37,793 nucleotides of DNA from Burkholderiales bacterium (GTDB taxonomy: Bacteria > Pseudomonadota > Gammaproteobacteria > Burkholderiales > Burkholderiaceae_C), in the NCBI GenBank assembly GCA_003963005.1, contig RXJW01000037.1, positions 1-37,793 on the forward strand. Reading direction: 5' to 3'. The first letter of the stretch is position 1. Each line of letters opens with the position of its first letter. The notes beneath the pieces were generated by a model. It had not been told where the DNA came from. It did not search any database and saw nothing but the letters and a program-made list of their open reading frames with translations. Positions 27,839 through 36,086 of the stretch are shown here, piece by piece. A program made the position numbers and the translations under genes.

Positions 27839-28498
27839 ATGTCCCTGCGCATCAATGACATCGCCCCCGACTTCACCGCCCAGACCACGCAAGGCGAGAT
27901 CCGCTTCCACGACTGGATCGGTGACAGCTGGGCGATCCTGTTCTCCCACCCCAAGGACTTCACGCCGGTCTGCACGACCGAGCTGGGCTACATGGCCCGC
28001 ATCGAACCGGAGTTCACGCGCCGCGGCGCGAAGCTGATCGGCCTGTCGGTCGACCCCGTGGACAACCACCACCGCTGGGCCAAGGACATCGAGGAGACGC
28101 AAGGCCACCTGCCCCGCTACCCGATGATCGGCGACCACGACCTGCACGTGGCCAAGCTCTACAACATGCTTCCGGCCGACGTCGAAGGCACCTCCGAGGG
28201 CCGTACCGCAGCGACCAACGCCACCGTCCGCTCGGTGTTCATCGTCGGCCCCGACAAGCGCATCAAGCTCATCCTGACCTACCCGATGACGACCGGGCGC
28301 AACTTCGACGAGATCCTGCGCGTGCTCGACAGCATCCAGCTGACCGCCAAGTACAAGGTCGCCACGCCGGTGAACTGGCGGCAGGGCGAGGACGTGATCA
28401 TTGCCGGGTCGGTCAGCGACGAAGACGCCAAGACGCTTTTCCCGCAAGGCTGGAAGGCGCCCAAGCCCTACCTGCGGATCACCAAGCAGCCCGGCTGA
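27839..28498 (+). CDS. 1-Cys peroxiredoxin (Prx6 subfamily)
   Basis: The 219-residue product reduces peroxides through a peroxidatic cysteine. It has the active-site motif FTPVCTTELG (Cys45) and the Prx6 pattern SHPKDFTPVCTTE, LSVDPVDNHHRWAKDI and PMTTGRNFDEILRVLDSIQL. Cys45 is the only Cys in the chain, so this is a true 1-Cys type that relies on an external thiol for resolution. AGGAG lies 6 bp before the ATG. It is divergent from the S9 peptidase. It is probably cytoplasmic, since no signal peptide is seen. Confidence 0.96.
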   Translation: MSLRINDIAPDFTAQTTQGEIRFHDWIGDSWAILFSHPKDFTPVCTTELGYMARIEPEFTRRGAKLIGLSVDPVDNHHRWAKDIEETQGHLPRYPMIGDHDLHVAKLYNMLPADVEGTSEGRTAATNATVRSVFIVGPDKRIKLILTYPMTTGRNFDEILRVLDSIQLTAKYKVATPVNWRQGEDVIIAGSVSDEDAKTLFPQGWKAPKPYLRITKQPG

Positions 28499-28517
28499 CG
28501 CCCCCTGCCCGTTCAGC

Positions 28518-28555
28518 ACGGCCGCCCCGGCGCCAGTCGCCCGGGCGGCCGTTTG
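28518..28555 (+). terminator. Rho-independent-type terminator after the peroxiredoxin gene
   Basis: ACGGCCGCC (28518-28526) pairs exactly with GGCGGCCGT (28544-28552), with a 17-base loop, and is followed by TTTGTC. It is 20 bp after the stop. The T tract is short, so its strength is uncertain. Confidence 0.6.
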
Positions 28556-28708
28556 TCATGCGCGCCTGACACCCACTGCCGTTTCTATCAATGACAGCCG
28601 GCAGGTCCGCCCACCGGCCGGCCTGAACGGCCAGCCGACGTGCGGGTTTCCGTTCGATCCCAACGCGACTTTTCACACGGCGGATGCCGCCGCCCGCTCG
28701 CCAGTCTC

Positions 28709-28738
28709 TTGCGGCCGTCGAATTATCAAAAATATCAT
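28709..28738 (+). promoter_or_regulatory. Candidate sigma-70 promoter of the second chemoreceptor
   Basis: TTGCGG (28709-28714) and TATCAT (28733-28738) are separated by 18 bp, inside an AT-rich patch in the 324-bp gap 28499-28822 between the peroxiredoxin and the chemoreceptor genes. The rest of that gap holds the terminator described above and no recognisable gene. The predicted start would leave a leader of about 78 bases. I see no sigma-28 motif. Confidence 0.45.
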
Positions 28739-28822
28739 TTGAACTGGACAAACCAAGAACATTCCCACATCGGCCCGCGCCGGCTCCCGCAGGCGCCCCC
28801 TCGACGCTTTCCCGGAGAACCC

Positions 28823-30490
28823 ATGACCGCCCTGAAGAACCTGCGCATCGGCACCCGACTGGGCCTGGCTTTTGCGCTGATCACAGCCTTGATGATGACC
28901 ATGGCCCTGATGGCCGGCAACAGTCTGAGGGGCGTACGCGCCGATATGGACGCTGTGCTCAATGACCTGTACGCAAAGGTGAAGTTGGTCAATGAGATCG
29001 GCGACGACGTCAACCTGCAGGCCCGCATCTCGCGCAACCTGGTGATCATGGAGAACCCGGCTCAGCGAGAAGAAGAGGTCAAGTCGCTGATGGCCTCCCG
29101 GGAGCGCCTGGGCCAGAAATACGAAGAACTGGGGCGTCGCATCACCACGACCGAAGGTCGGGCGCTGTTCGACAAGCTGCAGGAGGAACGCAAGACTTAC
29201 CTCGCGGCCCAGACAGATTTTCTGAAGCTCGCCCGGGGTGATGACATCGGCGCAGCCAAGACTGCACTGCTCGAAACGCTGCGCCCGCGGCAACTCGCCT
29301 ACATGAAGCAACTGGAGGCGATGACTGCCTTCCAGGAGAAGCTGATGGAGCGCGCCGGCCAGGCGACCATCGAGACCGTGGATACCGCGACGACCGTGAC
29401 CCTGTTCACCACGCTGCTGGGCCTGGCCATCGCGATCGCAGCGGGCCTTCTGGTCACGCGCTCGGTGACCCGACCCGTCGCAGCCGTCGTGGCCGACCTG
29501 CAGACCGTGGCCGGCGGCGACCTGACGGTCAACGTCAACGTCAACCGGGGCGACGAGCTGGGTCAACTGCAGCGCGCGCTGGCCGAAACCGTCGAGTCCC
29601 TGCGTCGCGTCGTGGGTGACGTGCGCTCGGGCGTCGATTCGGTCACCACCGCCTCCACCCAGATCGCTGCCGGCAACCAGGACCTGTCCAGCCGCACCGA
29701 GCAGCAGGCCTCCAGCCTGCAGGAAACCGCCAGCTCGATGGAGCAGCTGACCGCCACCGTGCGCCAGAGCGCGGATGCGGCGCGCGCCGCCAGCAACCTC
29801 GCGGCCAACGCCAGCGCGGCAGCCACGCACGGCGGTGACGTCGTCGGTCAGGTGGTCGGCACGATGGACGCGATCAGCGCGAGCAGCCGCAAGATCGTCG
29901 ACATCATCAGCGTGATCGACGGCATCGCCTTCCAGACCAACATCCTGGCGCTGAACGCAGCCGTCGAGGCCGCGCGCGCCGGTGAGCAGGGCCGGGGCTT
30001 TGCTGTCGTCGCCAGCGAAGTGCGCGTGCTGGCGCAGCGCAGCGCGGAAGCCGCCAAGGAGATCAAGTCCCTGATCGGCGCGAGTGTCGACCGCGTGGAA
30101 GCCGGCAGCCGCCAGGTGGCTGACGCCGGCGATGCGATGCGGGACATCGTCGAACAGGTGCGCAAGGTGCACGACCTGATCGGCGAGATCGCCAGCACCG
30201 CGACCGAACAGAGCCGCGGCATCGAGCAGGTGAACATTGCCGTCACGCAGATGGACCAGGTCACGCAGCAGAACGCGGCGCTGGTGGAGGAAAGCGCCGC
30301 TGCGGCTGCCAGCCTGGCCCAGCAGGCCCAGGCCCTGGCGGATGCGGTGGCGACCTTCCGCGTCGAGTCGGCGCAGGCGGCTGCCGCAACGGCGCCGGTG
30401 TCCGCACCCGCACCAACCCGCCGCGCCGCACCGGCTCCGGCAACGCGCGCGGCCGCCGTGGCGGCTGACCTGGCCTGGGAATCGTTCTGA
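28823..30490 (+). CDS. Methyl-accepting chemotaxis protein with C-terminal CheR/CheB tether
   Basis: A chemoreceptor of 555 residues: TM1 at about 12-33, a four-helix periplasmic sensor ([20 protein letters not shown] resembles the Tar/4HB pattern), TM2 at about 190-212, HAMP ([21 protein letters not shown]), then the signalling coil with hairpin tip [34 protein letters not shown] flexible Pro/Ala linker of about 40 residues ends in WESF, like the E. coli WETF pentapeptide that binds CheR and CheB. GGAGAAC precedes the ATG; the same frame stays open further upstream, but I place the start here because the family N-terminus fits. The ligand is unknown. Confidence 0.93.
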   Translation: MTALKNLRIGTRLGLAFALITALMMTMALMAGNSLRGVRADMDAVLNDLYAKVKLVNEIGDDVNLQARISRNLVIMENPAQREEEVKSLMASRERLGQKYEELGRRITTTEGRALFDKLQEERKTYLAAQTDFLKLARGDDIGAAKTALLETLRPRQLAYMKQLEAMTAFQEKLMERAGQATIETVDTATTVTLFTTLLGLAIAIAAGLLVTRSVTRPVAAVVADLQTVAGGDLTVNVNVNRGDELGQLQRALAETVESLRRVVGDVRSGVDSVTTASTQIAAGNQDLSSRTEQQASSLQETASSMEQLTATVRQSADAARAASNLAANASAAATHGGDVVGQVVGTMDAISASSRKIVDIISVIDGIAFQTNILALNAAVEAARAGEQGRGFAVVASEVRVLAQRSAEAAKEIKSLIGASVDRVEAGSRQVADAGDAMRDIVEQVRKVHDLIGEIASTATEQSRGIEQVNIAVTQMDQVTQQNAALVEESAAAAASLAQQAQALADAVATFRVESAQAAAATAPVSAPAPTRRAAPAPATRAAAVAADLAWESF

Positions 30491-30502
30491 GACCCGACCG
30501 GC

Positions 30503-31438
30503 TCAGCCCGGCGCACTGAACAACCGGCGCGCCAGCTCATCGGCCGCGTTCACGGTGCGCAGTTCGGTGTAGGCCTCGGCCGCCTCGGGGTAGGCGCGCC
30601 TCAGGTAGTGCAGCCATTGCTTGAGCCGCCCGCCCTGGTGGCGCGGTGCGACGGTGGCGCGGACCTGCACGAAGAAGCGCTCCATCAGCGGCAGCAGCGC
30701 TGCCCACGGCAAGGGCTCGGCCTGCAGGCCTGCGACGCGCCGTGCCAGGCCAGGGTCGGCCACCATGCCGCGGCCGAGCATCAGGTGCTCGCAACCGCTG
30801 CGCTCGCGCGCCAGCGCGGCGTGCTCCACCGTCCAGATCTCGCCGTTGGCGATCAGCGTGATCGGCACCGCCTCCCGCACCGCGGCGATCCGCTCCCAGT
30901 AGGCCGGCGGCTTGTAGCCATCGGCCTTGGTGCGGGCGTGCACGACGATCTCGCTCGCGCCCGCGGCATGGATGGCGTGGGCCACGTCGAGCGTGCGGCT
31001 GTCGTCCATGTAGCCCAGGCGCATCTTGGCCGAGACCATGATGTCCGCCGGCACGGCCCGCCGCACGGCGGACACGATCTCGTGGATCAGCTCCGGCTCG
31101 TCCAGCAGCACCGCGCCGCCGCGGTGCCGGTTCACGCACTTGGCCGGGCAGCCGAAGTTGAGATCGATCCCTTCGGGCCGCAGCTCGGCCAGGCGCGCGG
31201 CGTTCTCGGCCAGGCAGTGCACGTCCGAGCCCAGCAGCTGGGGGTGGACCGGCACGCCCGCCGCGGTGCGCCCACCGTGGCTCAGCTCCGGCACGATGCG
31301 CGTGAACACGCGCTTGGGCAGGAGCTGGTCGGTCACGCGGATGAACTCGCTGACGCAGCGGTCCACCCCGCCCACCCGCGTCAGCACGTCGCGCAGGATG
31401 TGGTCGAGCAGCCCCTCCATGGGTGCGAGAAGAATCAT
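30503..31438 (-). CDS. dusC: tRNA-dihydrouridine(16) synthase DusC
   Basis: DusC is an FMN-dependent NADPH oxidoreductase that reduces uridine 16 of tRNAs. The 311-residue product (E. coli 315) has LLAPMEGLLDHILRDVL at the start, IDLNFGCPAKCVNRHRGGAVLL with catalytic Cys97, VSAKMRLGYMD, EIVVHARTKADGY and IANGEIWTVEHA, and the C-terminal LKQWLHYLRRAYPEA of DusC. The ATG at 31438 overlaps the YgjP-like gene stop (ATGA). It lies in the same direction as ribH with its FMN riboswitch, but a terminator-like hairpin intervenes. Confidence 0.93.
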   Translation of the reverse strand: MILLAPMEGLLDHILRDVLTRVGGVDRCVSEFIRVTDQLLPKRVFTRIVPELSHGGRTAAGVPVHPQLLGSDVHCLAENAARLAELRPEGIDLNFGCPAKCVNRHRGGAVLLDEPELIHEIVSAVRRAVPADIMVSAKMRLGYMDDSRTLDVAHAIHAAGASEIVVHARTKADGYKPPAYWERIAAVREAVPITLIANGEIWTVEHAALARERSGCEHLMLGRGMVADPGLARRVAGLQAEPLPWAALLPLMERFFVQVRATVAPRHQGGRLKQWLHYLRRAYPEAAEAYTELRTVNAADELARRLFSAPG

Positions 31439-31947
31439 GGTGTGCCAAGCCCGACCGGCGGGTTTTCCAGGTTCATGAGGTAGAGCCGAAGGTCGAATTC
31501 CAGCTGGAAGTAGTCGGGCTCCATGTGCTGGCACAGCTGGTAGAAGGCCTTGTTGTGGTCGAGCTCGCGCAGGTGGGCGAGTTCGTGCACGACGATCATG
31601 CGCAGCAGTGCGGCCGGCGCCGTCCTGAACAGCGTGGCCACCCGGATCTCGCGGCGCATCTTGAGCCGCGCGCCCTGTACCTGCGTGCGCCGGGTGTGGG
31701 TGCCCAGGGCCTGCTGCAGCACGCGCAGCTTGGCGTCGAAGCCGACGAAGTTCAGCGGGCCGGCATTGCGCAGGTGGCGTTGCTTCAGCGCCTGGACGTA
31801 GTCGAAAAGGGCCGTGTCGCTGCGCACCTCGTGCGTGTCGGGCAGGCGGCGTGCCAGGTGCTCGCCCAGGCGGCCGTTCAGGCGGAGCTGTTCAGCCTGG
31901 GCGATGAGTTCGGGCGGGTAGCCGGCGAGGTAGCGGGCGGCAAGCAT
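31435..31947 (-). CDS. YgjP-like zinc metallopeptidase (DUF45, M48 type)
   Basis: The 170-residue product carries the zinc-binding signature VVHELAHLRELDHNKAFY (His121, Glu122, His125 and probable third ligand His131). Upstream lies LNFVGFDAKLRVLQQALGTHTRRTQVQGARLKMRREIRVATL, typical of the DUF45/YgjP family. The role of these proteins is unclear. It has no signal peptide. A Shine-Dalgarno sequence is not obvious, and the gap to ribH (51 bp) holds a terminator-like hairpin. Translation is coupled to dusC by ATGA. Confidence 0.88.
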   Translation of the reverse strand: MLAARYLAGYPPELIAQAEQLRLNGRLGEHLARRLPDTHEVRSDTALFDYVQALKQRHLRNAGPLNFVGFDAKLRVLQQALGTHTRRTQVQGARLKMRREIRVATLFRTAPAALLRMIVVHELAHLRELDHNKAFYQLCQHMEPDYFQLEFDLRLYLMNLENPPVGLGTP

Positions 31948-31961
31948 GGGCGCGGAGGAAA

Positions 31962-31992
31962 GGCGCGGCGCGCGCCAGGCAGGCGCCGCGCC
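31962..31992 (-). terminator. Terminator-like hairpin after ribH
   Basis: On the minus strand GGCGCGGCGC (31992-31983) pairs perfectly with GCGCCGCGCC (31971-31962) over 10 bp, with an 11-base loop, and is followed by TTTCC. It lies 7 bp past the ribH stop. It may end the riboswitch-controlled ribH transcript, or be read through into the YgjP-like gene and dusC. Confidence 0.55.
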
Positions 31993-31998
31993 GCGGGA

Positions 31999-32490
31999 TC
32001 AGGCGGGCTGGGTCTCCAGGGCCTGCAGGCTCGCTATTGTCGCCAGACAGGCGCGGGCCACCTCCACGCCCTTGGTCGAGAAGTGCTCCGCGAAGAAGCG
32101 TTTGTGCTCGCCATGCTCATGGAAGTGGTGCGGCGTCAGCACCGCCGAGAACAGCGGCACGTCGGTTGCCAGCTGCACGTCCATCAGCGCCTGGATGACG
32201 GTCTGAGCGACGAAGTCGTGGCGGTAGATGCCGCCGTCCACAACCAGGCCGCAGGCGATGACGGCGTCAAAACGCCCGCTGCGTGCCAGGCGTCGGGCGT
32301 GCAACGGGATCTCGAAGGCACCGGGCACGTCGAACTGGGCGATGTGGTCGTCCGGGATTCGACATCGCGCGAATTCATGGCGGATGGCCGACACGGCCAC
32401 GCCGACGATGTCCCGGTGCCAACTCGCGGCCACAAGGGCCACGCGCGGCAGGCGGGTGAGAGAGAAAGTGGGGTTGAGGGTCTGATTCAT
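31999..32490 (-). CDS. ribH: 6,7-dimethyl-8-ribityllumazine synthase, type II (RibH2-like)
   Basis: Lumazine synthase condenses the pyrimidine precursor with dihydroxybutanone phosphate, the step before riboflavin. The 163-residue product shows the family segments VALVAASWHRDIVG, VPGAFEIPLHARRLARSG and FDAVIACGLVV. The loop DGGIYRHDFVAQTVIQALMDVQL and VLTPHHFHEH match the type II (RibH2) enzymes known from Brucella and rhizobia, where the common type reads GATPHFDYV. The ATG at 32490 has AGAGGA before it. A riboswitch upstream ties it to FMN levels. No other rib gene is in the window. Confidence 0.93.
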   Translation of the reverse strand: MNQTLNPTFSLTRLPRVALVAASWHRDIVGVAVSAIRHEFARCRIPDDHIAQFDVPGAFEIPLHARRLARSGRFDAVIACGLVVDGGIYRHDFVAQTVIQALMDVQLATDVPLFSAVLTPHHFHEHGEHKRFFAEHFSTKGVEVARACLATIASLQALETQPA

Positions 32491-32540
32491 GGTGTCCTCT
32501 TGCAAGACGGTTTTCCAGAATCAGGGCGCACGCAGCAGCA

Positions 32541-32566
32541 GCGCCTGCCGTTTGCACGACAGGCGC
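32541..32566 (-). promoter_or_regulatory. Leader hairpin between the FMN aptamer and ribH
   Basis: In the 85-base gap between aptamer and start codon, GCGCCTGTCG pairs with CGGCAGGCGC (one G-T pair) around the loop TGCAAA. No U tract follows, so it is not a classical intrinsic terminator. It may be part of the expression platform. A GTGTC stretch just after the aptamer is also complementary to GGACAC at the ribosome binding site. Confidence 0.4.
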
Positions 32567-32575
32567 CGACACGAC

Positions 32576-32726
32576 GCGATCTCTTTCATCCGGACTGTGA
32601 CCGTCGGCCCTGGCGTCTGACCAGGTCTGCTGACCCCGCACCGCTCGCACGGCACGGGCGCTCGCGGGCTCGTACCGGTGAAGGCACCTACCGCCGGTGG
32701 GGAATTCCACCCCGCCCTGAGAACGC
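32576..32726 (-). promoter_or_regulatory. FMN riboswitch (RFN element)
   Basis: Reading the minus strand, the conserved RFN core is clear: an AGGGCGGGGTGGAATTCCCC helix, then ACCGGCGGTAGGTGCC, a variable arm, AGCCCGCGAGC, GGGCCGACGGTCACAGTCCGGATGAAAGAGA. The closing P1 stem pairs GCGTTCTC (32726-32719) with GAGATCGC (32583-32576), one mismatch. FMN binding represses the downstream gene. It lies upstream of ribH and downstream of the divergent ferredoxin gene. Confidence 0.95.
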
Positions 32727-32774
32727 TGCCGGCCTGATCGACCGGCGGTCGCAGCGTAAGGCCATCGCGGCATC

Positions 32775-33065
32775 ATGACGGTCATGTCCGAGACATTCCG
32801 CGTGACGCTGCAACCGAGCGGCGACAGCTTCGAGGCCGCTGCCGACGAGACCCTGCTGCGCTCCGGCCTCGCCGCGGGCCTGGCACTGCCATGGTCCTGC
32901 CGCACCGGCACTTGCCGCACCTGCATCTCTCGGCTGCTGAGCGGGCGCATCGAGCACACCGTGCCCTGGCCAGGGCTGTCATCCGAGGAAAAGGCCGAGG
33001 GCTTCATCCTGCCCTGCGTCGCGCAGCCCCGCAGCGACTGCACGGTGCGGCCCGGCAGCGCCTGA
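32775..33065 (+). CDS. 2Fe-2S ferredoxin
   Basis: The 96-residue product is a plant-type ferredoxin: DETLLRSGLAAGLALPWSCRTGTCRTCISRLLSG gives Cys42, Cys47 and Cys50 (C-x4-C-x2-C), and GFILPCVAQP gives the fourth ligand Cys81. The end TVRP.. is short. It probably passes electrons in an oxygenase or other redox pathway that the window does not reveal. The start could be 32775 or the ATG at 32784; both give an intact cluster site. It is divergent from the riboswitch-ribH unit, with 48 bp between them. Confidence 0.9.
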   Translation: MTVMSETFRVTLQPSGDSFEAAADETLLRSGLAAGLALPWSCRTGTCRTCISRLLSGRIEHTVPWPGLSSEEKAEGFILPCVAQPRSDCTVRPGSA

Positions 33066-33078
33066 GCCTCGCCGCGCC

Positions 33079-33101
33079 TCATCCACAGCCGCTGTGGACA
33101 A
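33079..33101. other. Inverted pair of DnaA-box-like nonamers
   Basis: TCATCCACA (33079-33087) and TGTGGACAA (33093-33101, which is TTGTCCACA on the other strand) each differ by one base from the consensus TTATCCACA and face each other. The same bases also form a 7-bp dyad. It lies in the 141-bp gap 33066-33206. Binding of DnaA is not shown. Confidence 0.4.
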
Positions 33102-33161
33102 ACCCGTGAACAGCCTGCGGGCGGAAGCGGCAAGTCCTTGGCAGAACAGCGCTTTTCTTGT

Positions 33162-33182
33162 GCTGCCTCAGATTGAGGCAGC
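33162..33182. repeat. Perfect 9-bp inverted repeat before the acyltransferase gene
   Basis: GCTGCCTCA and TGAGGCAGC flank GAT, 24 bp upstream of the ATG at 33207. TTGAGG and GACAAT with a 16-bp spacer overlap or follow it, so it could be an operator overlapping a weak promoter. No T tract follows, so it is not a terminator. Confidence 0.6.
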
Positions 33183-33206
33183 GCGCTTCACCGGGACAAT
33201 CCACCG

Positions 33207-33797
33207 ATGCATCGAACCATTTTCACGACGCCCGGGGTCAGCACGCTGCTGCGCGGCTTCTCGCTCGCCTGGCTGCGCCTGGCGGGCTGGACCGTCCAGG
33301 GCGCCCTGCCCGCCGAGGCGCGCAAAAGCGTCTTCATCGCCGCCCCGCACACCAGCAACTGGGACCTGCCCTACACGCTCTTCGCTGCGTTTGCCCTCCA
33401 CCTTACGCCGTACTGGATGGGCAAGGCGTCGATCTTCAAGTTCCCGTTCGGCGGGGTGATGCGCTGGCTGGGCGGGATCCCGGTGGACCGCAGCAAGTCC
33501 AACAACCTCGTCGCCGCTTCAGCCGACGCGCTGCTGGCGGCTGACGGCCCGGTCCAGCTGATCGTGCCGCCCGAGGGCACACGCAGCAAGACGGTCTACT
33601 GGAAGACCGGCTTCTACTGGATCGCCGTCACGGCGAAGCTGCCGATCGTCATGGCCTACATGGACTATCCGCGCAAGCTCGTGGGCTTGGGGCCGCTGTT
33701 CGTGCCGACGGGCGATGTCGAGGCCGACATGGCGGCCATCAAGCAGTACTACGCCCAGTACAAGGGCAAGAACGCAAGTCAATTCACGCACGAATGA
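33207..33797 (+). CDS. 1-acyl-glycerol-3-phosphate acyltransferase-like protein, second copy
   Basis: The 196-residue product has the same key motifs as the protein at 8550-9179: HTSNWD (HX4D), FPFGGVMRWLGGIPVDRS and PEGTRSKTVYWKTGFYWIA. They are paralogues or members of one acyltransferase family; overall they are only moderately alike. The likely role is transfer of an acyl chain to a lysophospholipid or related acceptor at the inner membrane. It has no clear Shine-Dalgarno sequence and sits behind a perfect inverted repeat. It is convergent with minE; the 153-bp gap 33798-33950 holds nothing I can identify. Confidence 0.85.
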   Translation: MHRTIFTTPGVSTLLRGFSLAWLRLAGWTVQGALPAEARKSVFIAAPHTSNWDLPYTLFAAFALHLTPYWMGKASIFKFPFGGVMRWLGGIPVDRSKSNNLVAASADALLAADGPVQLIVPPEGTRSKTVYWKTGFYWIAVTAKLPIVMAYMDYPRKLVGLGPLFVPTGDVEADMAAIKQYYAQYKGKNASQFTHE

Positions 33798-33950
33798 GGT
33801 GAGCCCCTCGTCCAGTCTTGCGGCGCTGAACGCGCGCAAGCCTGGCCGGTCCCCCGAGGGGACGGCGATGCTCGCGGCATCCAGCCGCTCGCTCATCGCC
33901 TGCCGGGCCGGCTTGGGGCGGCCCGGCGCTCGGCCCGAGAGCCGGTGCGC

Positions 33951-34208
33951 TTACTTCGCTTCCGGAAGCTCGATCTTCACTTCGAGCACCTCCAGGTCCC
34001 CCTGGCGCTCCATGTGGACCTTGATGTCGTCCGGGTTGATCGACACGTACTTGCTGATGACCGCCACCAGTTCGCGCTGGAGTTGCGGCAGGTAGTCGGG
34101 GCTGCTGCTGCGGCCGTTGCGCTCGTGCGCGAGGATCAGCTGCAGCCGCTCCTTGGCAACGCTGGCCGAGCTTTTCTTCTCGCCGAGGAAGAAGTTCAGG
34201 AATCCCAT
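33951..34208 (-). CDS. minE: Cell division topological specificity factor MinE
   Basis: MinE stimulates MinD ATPase and drives pole-to-pole oscillation that keeps the Z ring at midcell. The 85-residue product (E. coli 88) has the membrane and MinD-binding start [30 protein letters not shown] and the dimer domain [45 protein letters not shown] precedes the ATG. Another in-frame start lies inside minD and is rejected. Confidence 0.97.
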   Translation of the reverse strand: MGFLNFFLGEKKSSASVAKERLQLILAHERNGRSSSPDYLPQLQRELVAVISKYVSINPDDIKVHMERQGDLEVLEVKIELPEAK

Positions 34209-34221
34209 CGCGTGGCCTCCT

Positions 34222-35037
34222 TCACTTGGCGCCGAAGACGCGCTTGAACCAGCTCTGCTTCGCGGCCTCGGTGAAGCGCATCGGCTTGTCTTCGCCCAGG
34301 AAGCGGGCGACGACATCCTTGTAGGCCTCGGCGACGTCGGTGCCCTGCAGGTGGATGGCGGGCGTGCCCTGGTTGGACGCCTGCAGCACGCTCTCGCTTT
34401 CGGGGATGACGCCGATCAGCGGGGTGCGCAGGATCTCGTGGATGTCGTCCAGGCTCAGCATCTGGCCGCCTTCCACGCGATGGGGGTTGTAGCGGGTGAT
34501 GAGCAGGTGCTCCTTCACCGGCTCGGCGCCTTCGATGGCGCGCTTGGTCTTGCTGGAGAGCATGCCCAGGATGCGATCGCTGTCGCGCACCGAAGAGACC
34601 TCGGGGTTGGTCACCACCAGCGCCTCGTCGGCGTAGTGCATGGCCATCAGCGCACCGGTCTCGATGCCCGCGGGCGAGTCGCAGACGATGTAGTCGAACT
34701 CCATCGCCTTGAGCTCGTCGAGCACGCGCTCCACGCCTTCCTGCTTGAGCGCGTCCTTGTCGCGGGTCTGCGAGGCGGCCAGGATGTAGAGCTTGTCGAG
34801 CTGCTTGTCCTTGATGAGCGCCTGGGTGAGCTTGATCTCGTCGTTGATGACATTGATCAGGTCATACACCACGCGGCGTTCGACGCCCATGATCAGGTCG
34901 AGGTTGCGCAGGCCGACGTCGAAGTCGATCACGCAGGTCTTGTGCCCGCGCATCGCGAGGCCGGTGGCGAAGCTCGCGCTGGTGGTGGTCTTGCCGACCC
35001 CGCCCTTGCCGGAAGTGACGACGACGATCTTGGTCAT
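34222..35037 (-). CDS. minD: Septum site-determining ATPase MinD
   Basis: MinD binds the membrane as an ATP dimer and recruits MinC to block division at poles. The 271-residue product (E. coli 270) has the deviant Walker [40 protein letters not shown] and the amphipathic C-terminal targeting helix [16 protein letters not shown]. It lies between minC and minE as is usual; only 13 bp separate it from minE. Confidence 0.98.
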   Translation of the reverse strand: MTKIVVVTSGKGGVGKTTTSASFATGLAMRGHKTCVIDFDVGLRNLDLIMGVERRVVYDLINVINDEIKLTQALIKDKQLDKLYILAASQTRDKDALKQEGVERVLDELKAMEFDYIVCDSPAGIETGALMAMHYADEALVVTNPEVSSVRDSDRILGMLSSKTKRAIEGAEPVKEHLLITRYNPHRVEGGQMLSLDDIHEILRTPLIGVIPESESVLQASNQGTPAIHLQGTDVAEAYKDVVARFLGEDKPMRFTEAAKQSWFKRVFGAK

Positions 35038-35083
35038 CTGAGGCTTTCTGTGTTGATTCAGTTCGAAAGGGTTGCAGACACGC

Positions 35084-35917
35084 TCACAGCGACAGCGGCT
35101 GCATCAGCAGCCGCTCGCCGTCGAGCAGCACCTGGGCGGGCTTGCCGGCCACGTCGGCTGGCAGCGGGTTCTCGGTCGTGCGGTAGATGCCAGCGATGGA
35201 CAGCAGCTCAGCTTCGAGGCTGTGCGCGTAGATACGCGCCGAGGTGTCGCCGCGCGCACCGGCGATCGCCTTGCCGCGCAGCGGCGCGTAGACATGCACG
35301 CTGCCGTCGGCGATGACTTCCGCGCCGTGGTTCACGAGCGCCAGCACGACCAGGTCGCCGCCCTTGGCGTACACGCGCTGGCCCGAGCGCAGCGGCTTGT
35401 CCACGATCATCGTGGGCGCCGGTGCAGCCGGCTTCTCGATGATCTTCTCGACGACGATCTCGCGCACCACTTCGCGCACCGTGTCGGTCGGGGCCGCGGC
35501 GGCACGCTCGGCAGCCGGCTCGTCAGCGGCATCGGCCAGGCCCAGGTCGTGGGCGATGGCCAGCTCTTCCGGCGTCGCACCGGCCACGGCCACCGGCTGC
35601 AGCTGGCTCGCGCGCAGCAGTTCCACAATGCCACGCAGGTCCACCGGCGCCGGGCCATCGAGTGCCAGCGGCGCCTGACCGGCCTCGCCGTCTGCGCTGG
35701 CGGTGGGCGCGCGCGGGACCGTGGTGAGGTCGATGACGACGGGCTCGTGCTCGAAACCGCCGCTGCCGGCGCGGGCTGCCCAGTCCGCGGCAATCTCGTC
35801 CAGGTCGCTGCTGTGCAGCACGAGCCCGAGCAGGCTGAAGCGGCGCGACTTCAACTCGAACGTGCCAGCACGCGAAGCACCCTTGCGCCCGCCGTTGTCC
35901 CTCGTCTGATCCGCCAT
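35084..35917 (-). CDS. minC: Septum formation inhibitor MinC
   Basis: MinC blocks FtsZ ring assembly and is targeted by MinD. The 277-residue product is longer than E. coli MinC (231). The N-terminal domain has [19 protein letters not shown]; the C-terminal beta-helix has [53 protein letters not shown]-like [15 protein letters not shown]. Between them is a charged, helix-prone linker ([16 protein letters not shown]) of about 40 residues. It begins the minCDE unit; upstream is the 613-bp non-coding stretch 35918-36530. Confidence 0.96.
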   Translation of the reverse strand: MADQTRDNGGRKGASRAGTFELKSRRFSLLGLVLHSSDLDEIAADWAARAGSGGFEHEPVVIDLTTVPRAPTASADGEAGQAPLALDGPAPVDLRGIVELLRASQLQPVAVAGATPEELAIAHDLGLADAADEPAAERAAAAPTDTVREVVREIVVEKIIEKPAAPAPTMIVDKPLRSGQRVYAKGGDLVVLALVNHGAEVIADGSVHVYAPLRGKAIAGARGDTSARIYAHSLEAELLSIAGIYRTTENPLPADVAGKPAQVLLDGERLLMQPLSL

Positions 35918-36086
35918 TGCGCCGTTGCTGCCTCGTCAAAAGGCCGCGAGTTTAGCCGCCGCCCTCGCGCCGCCCGGTTGGGGACAGCCCCGAATGCGCG
36001 CCTGGCCGAGTGCCCGCCGGCGCCTCAAAAACGGGCAGGCCACGCGGCGTGATGACCGATCAATCACTTAGCGCGGCTGTCGGCAG

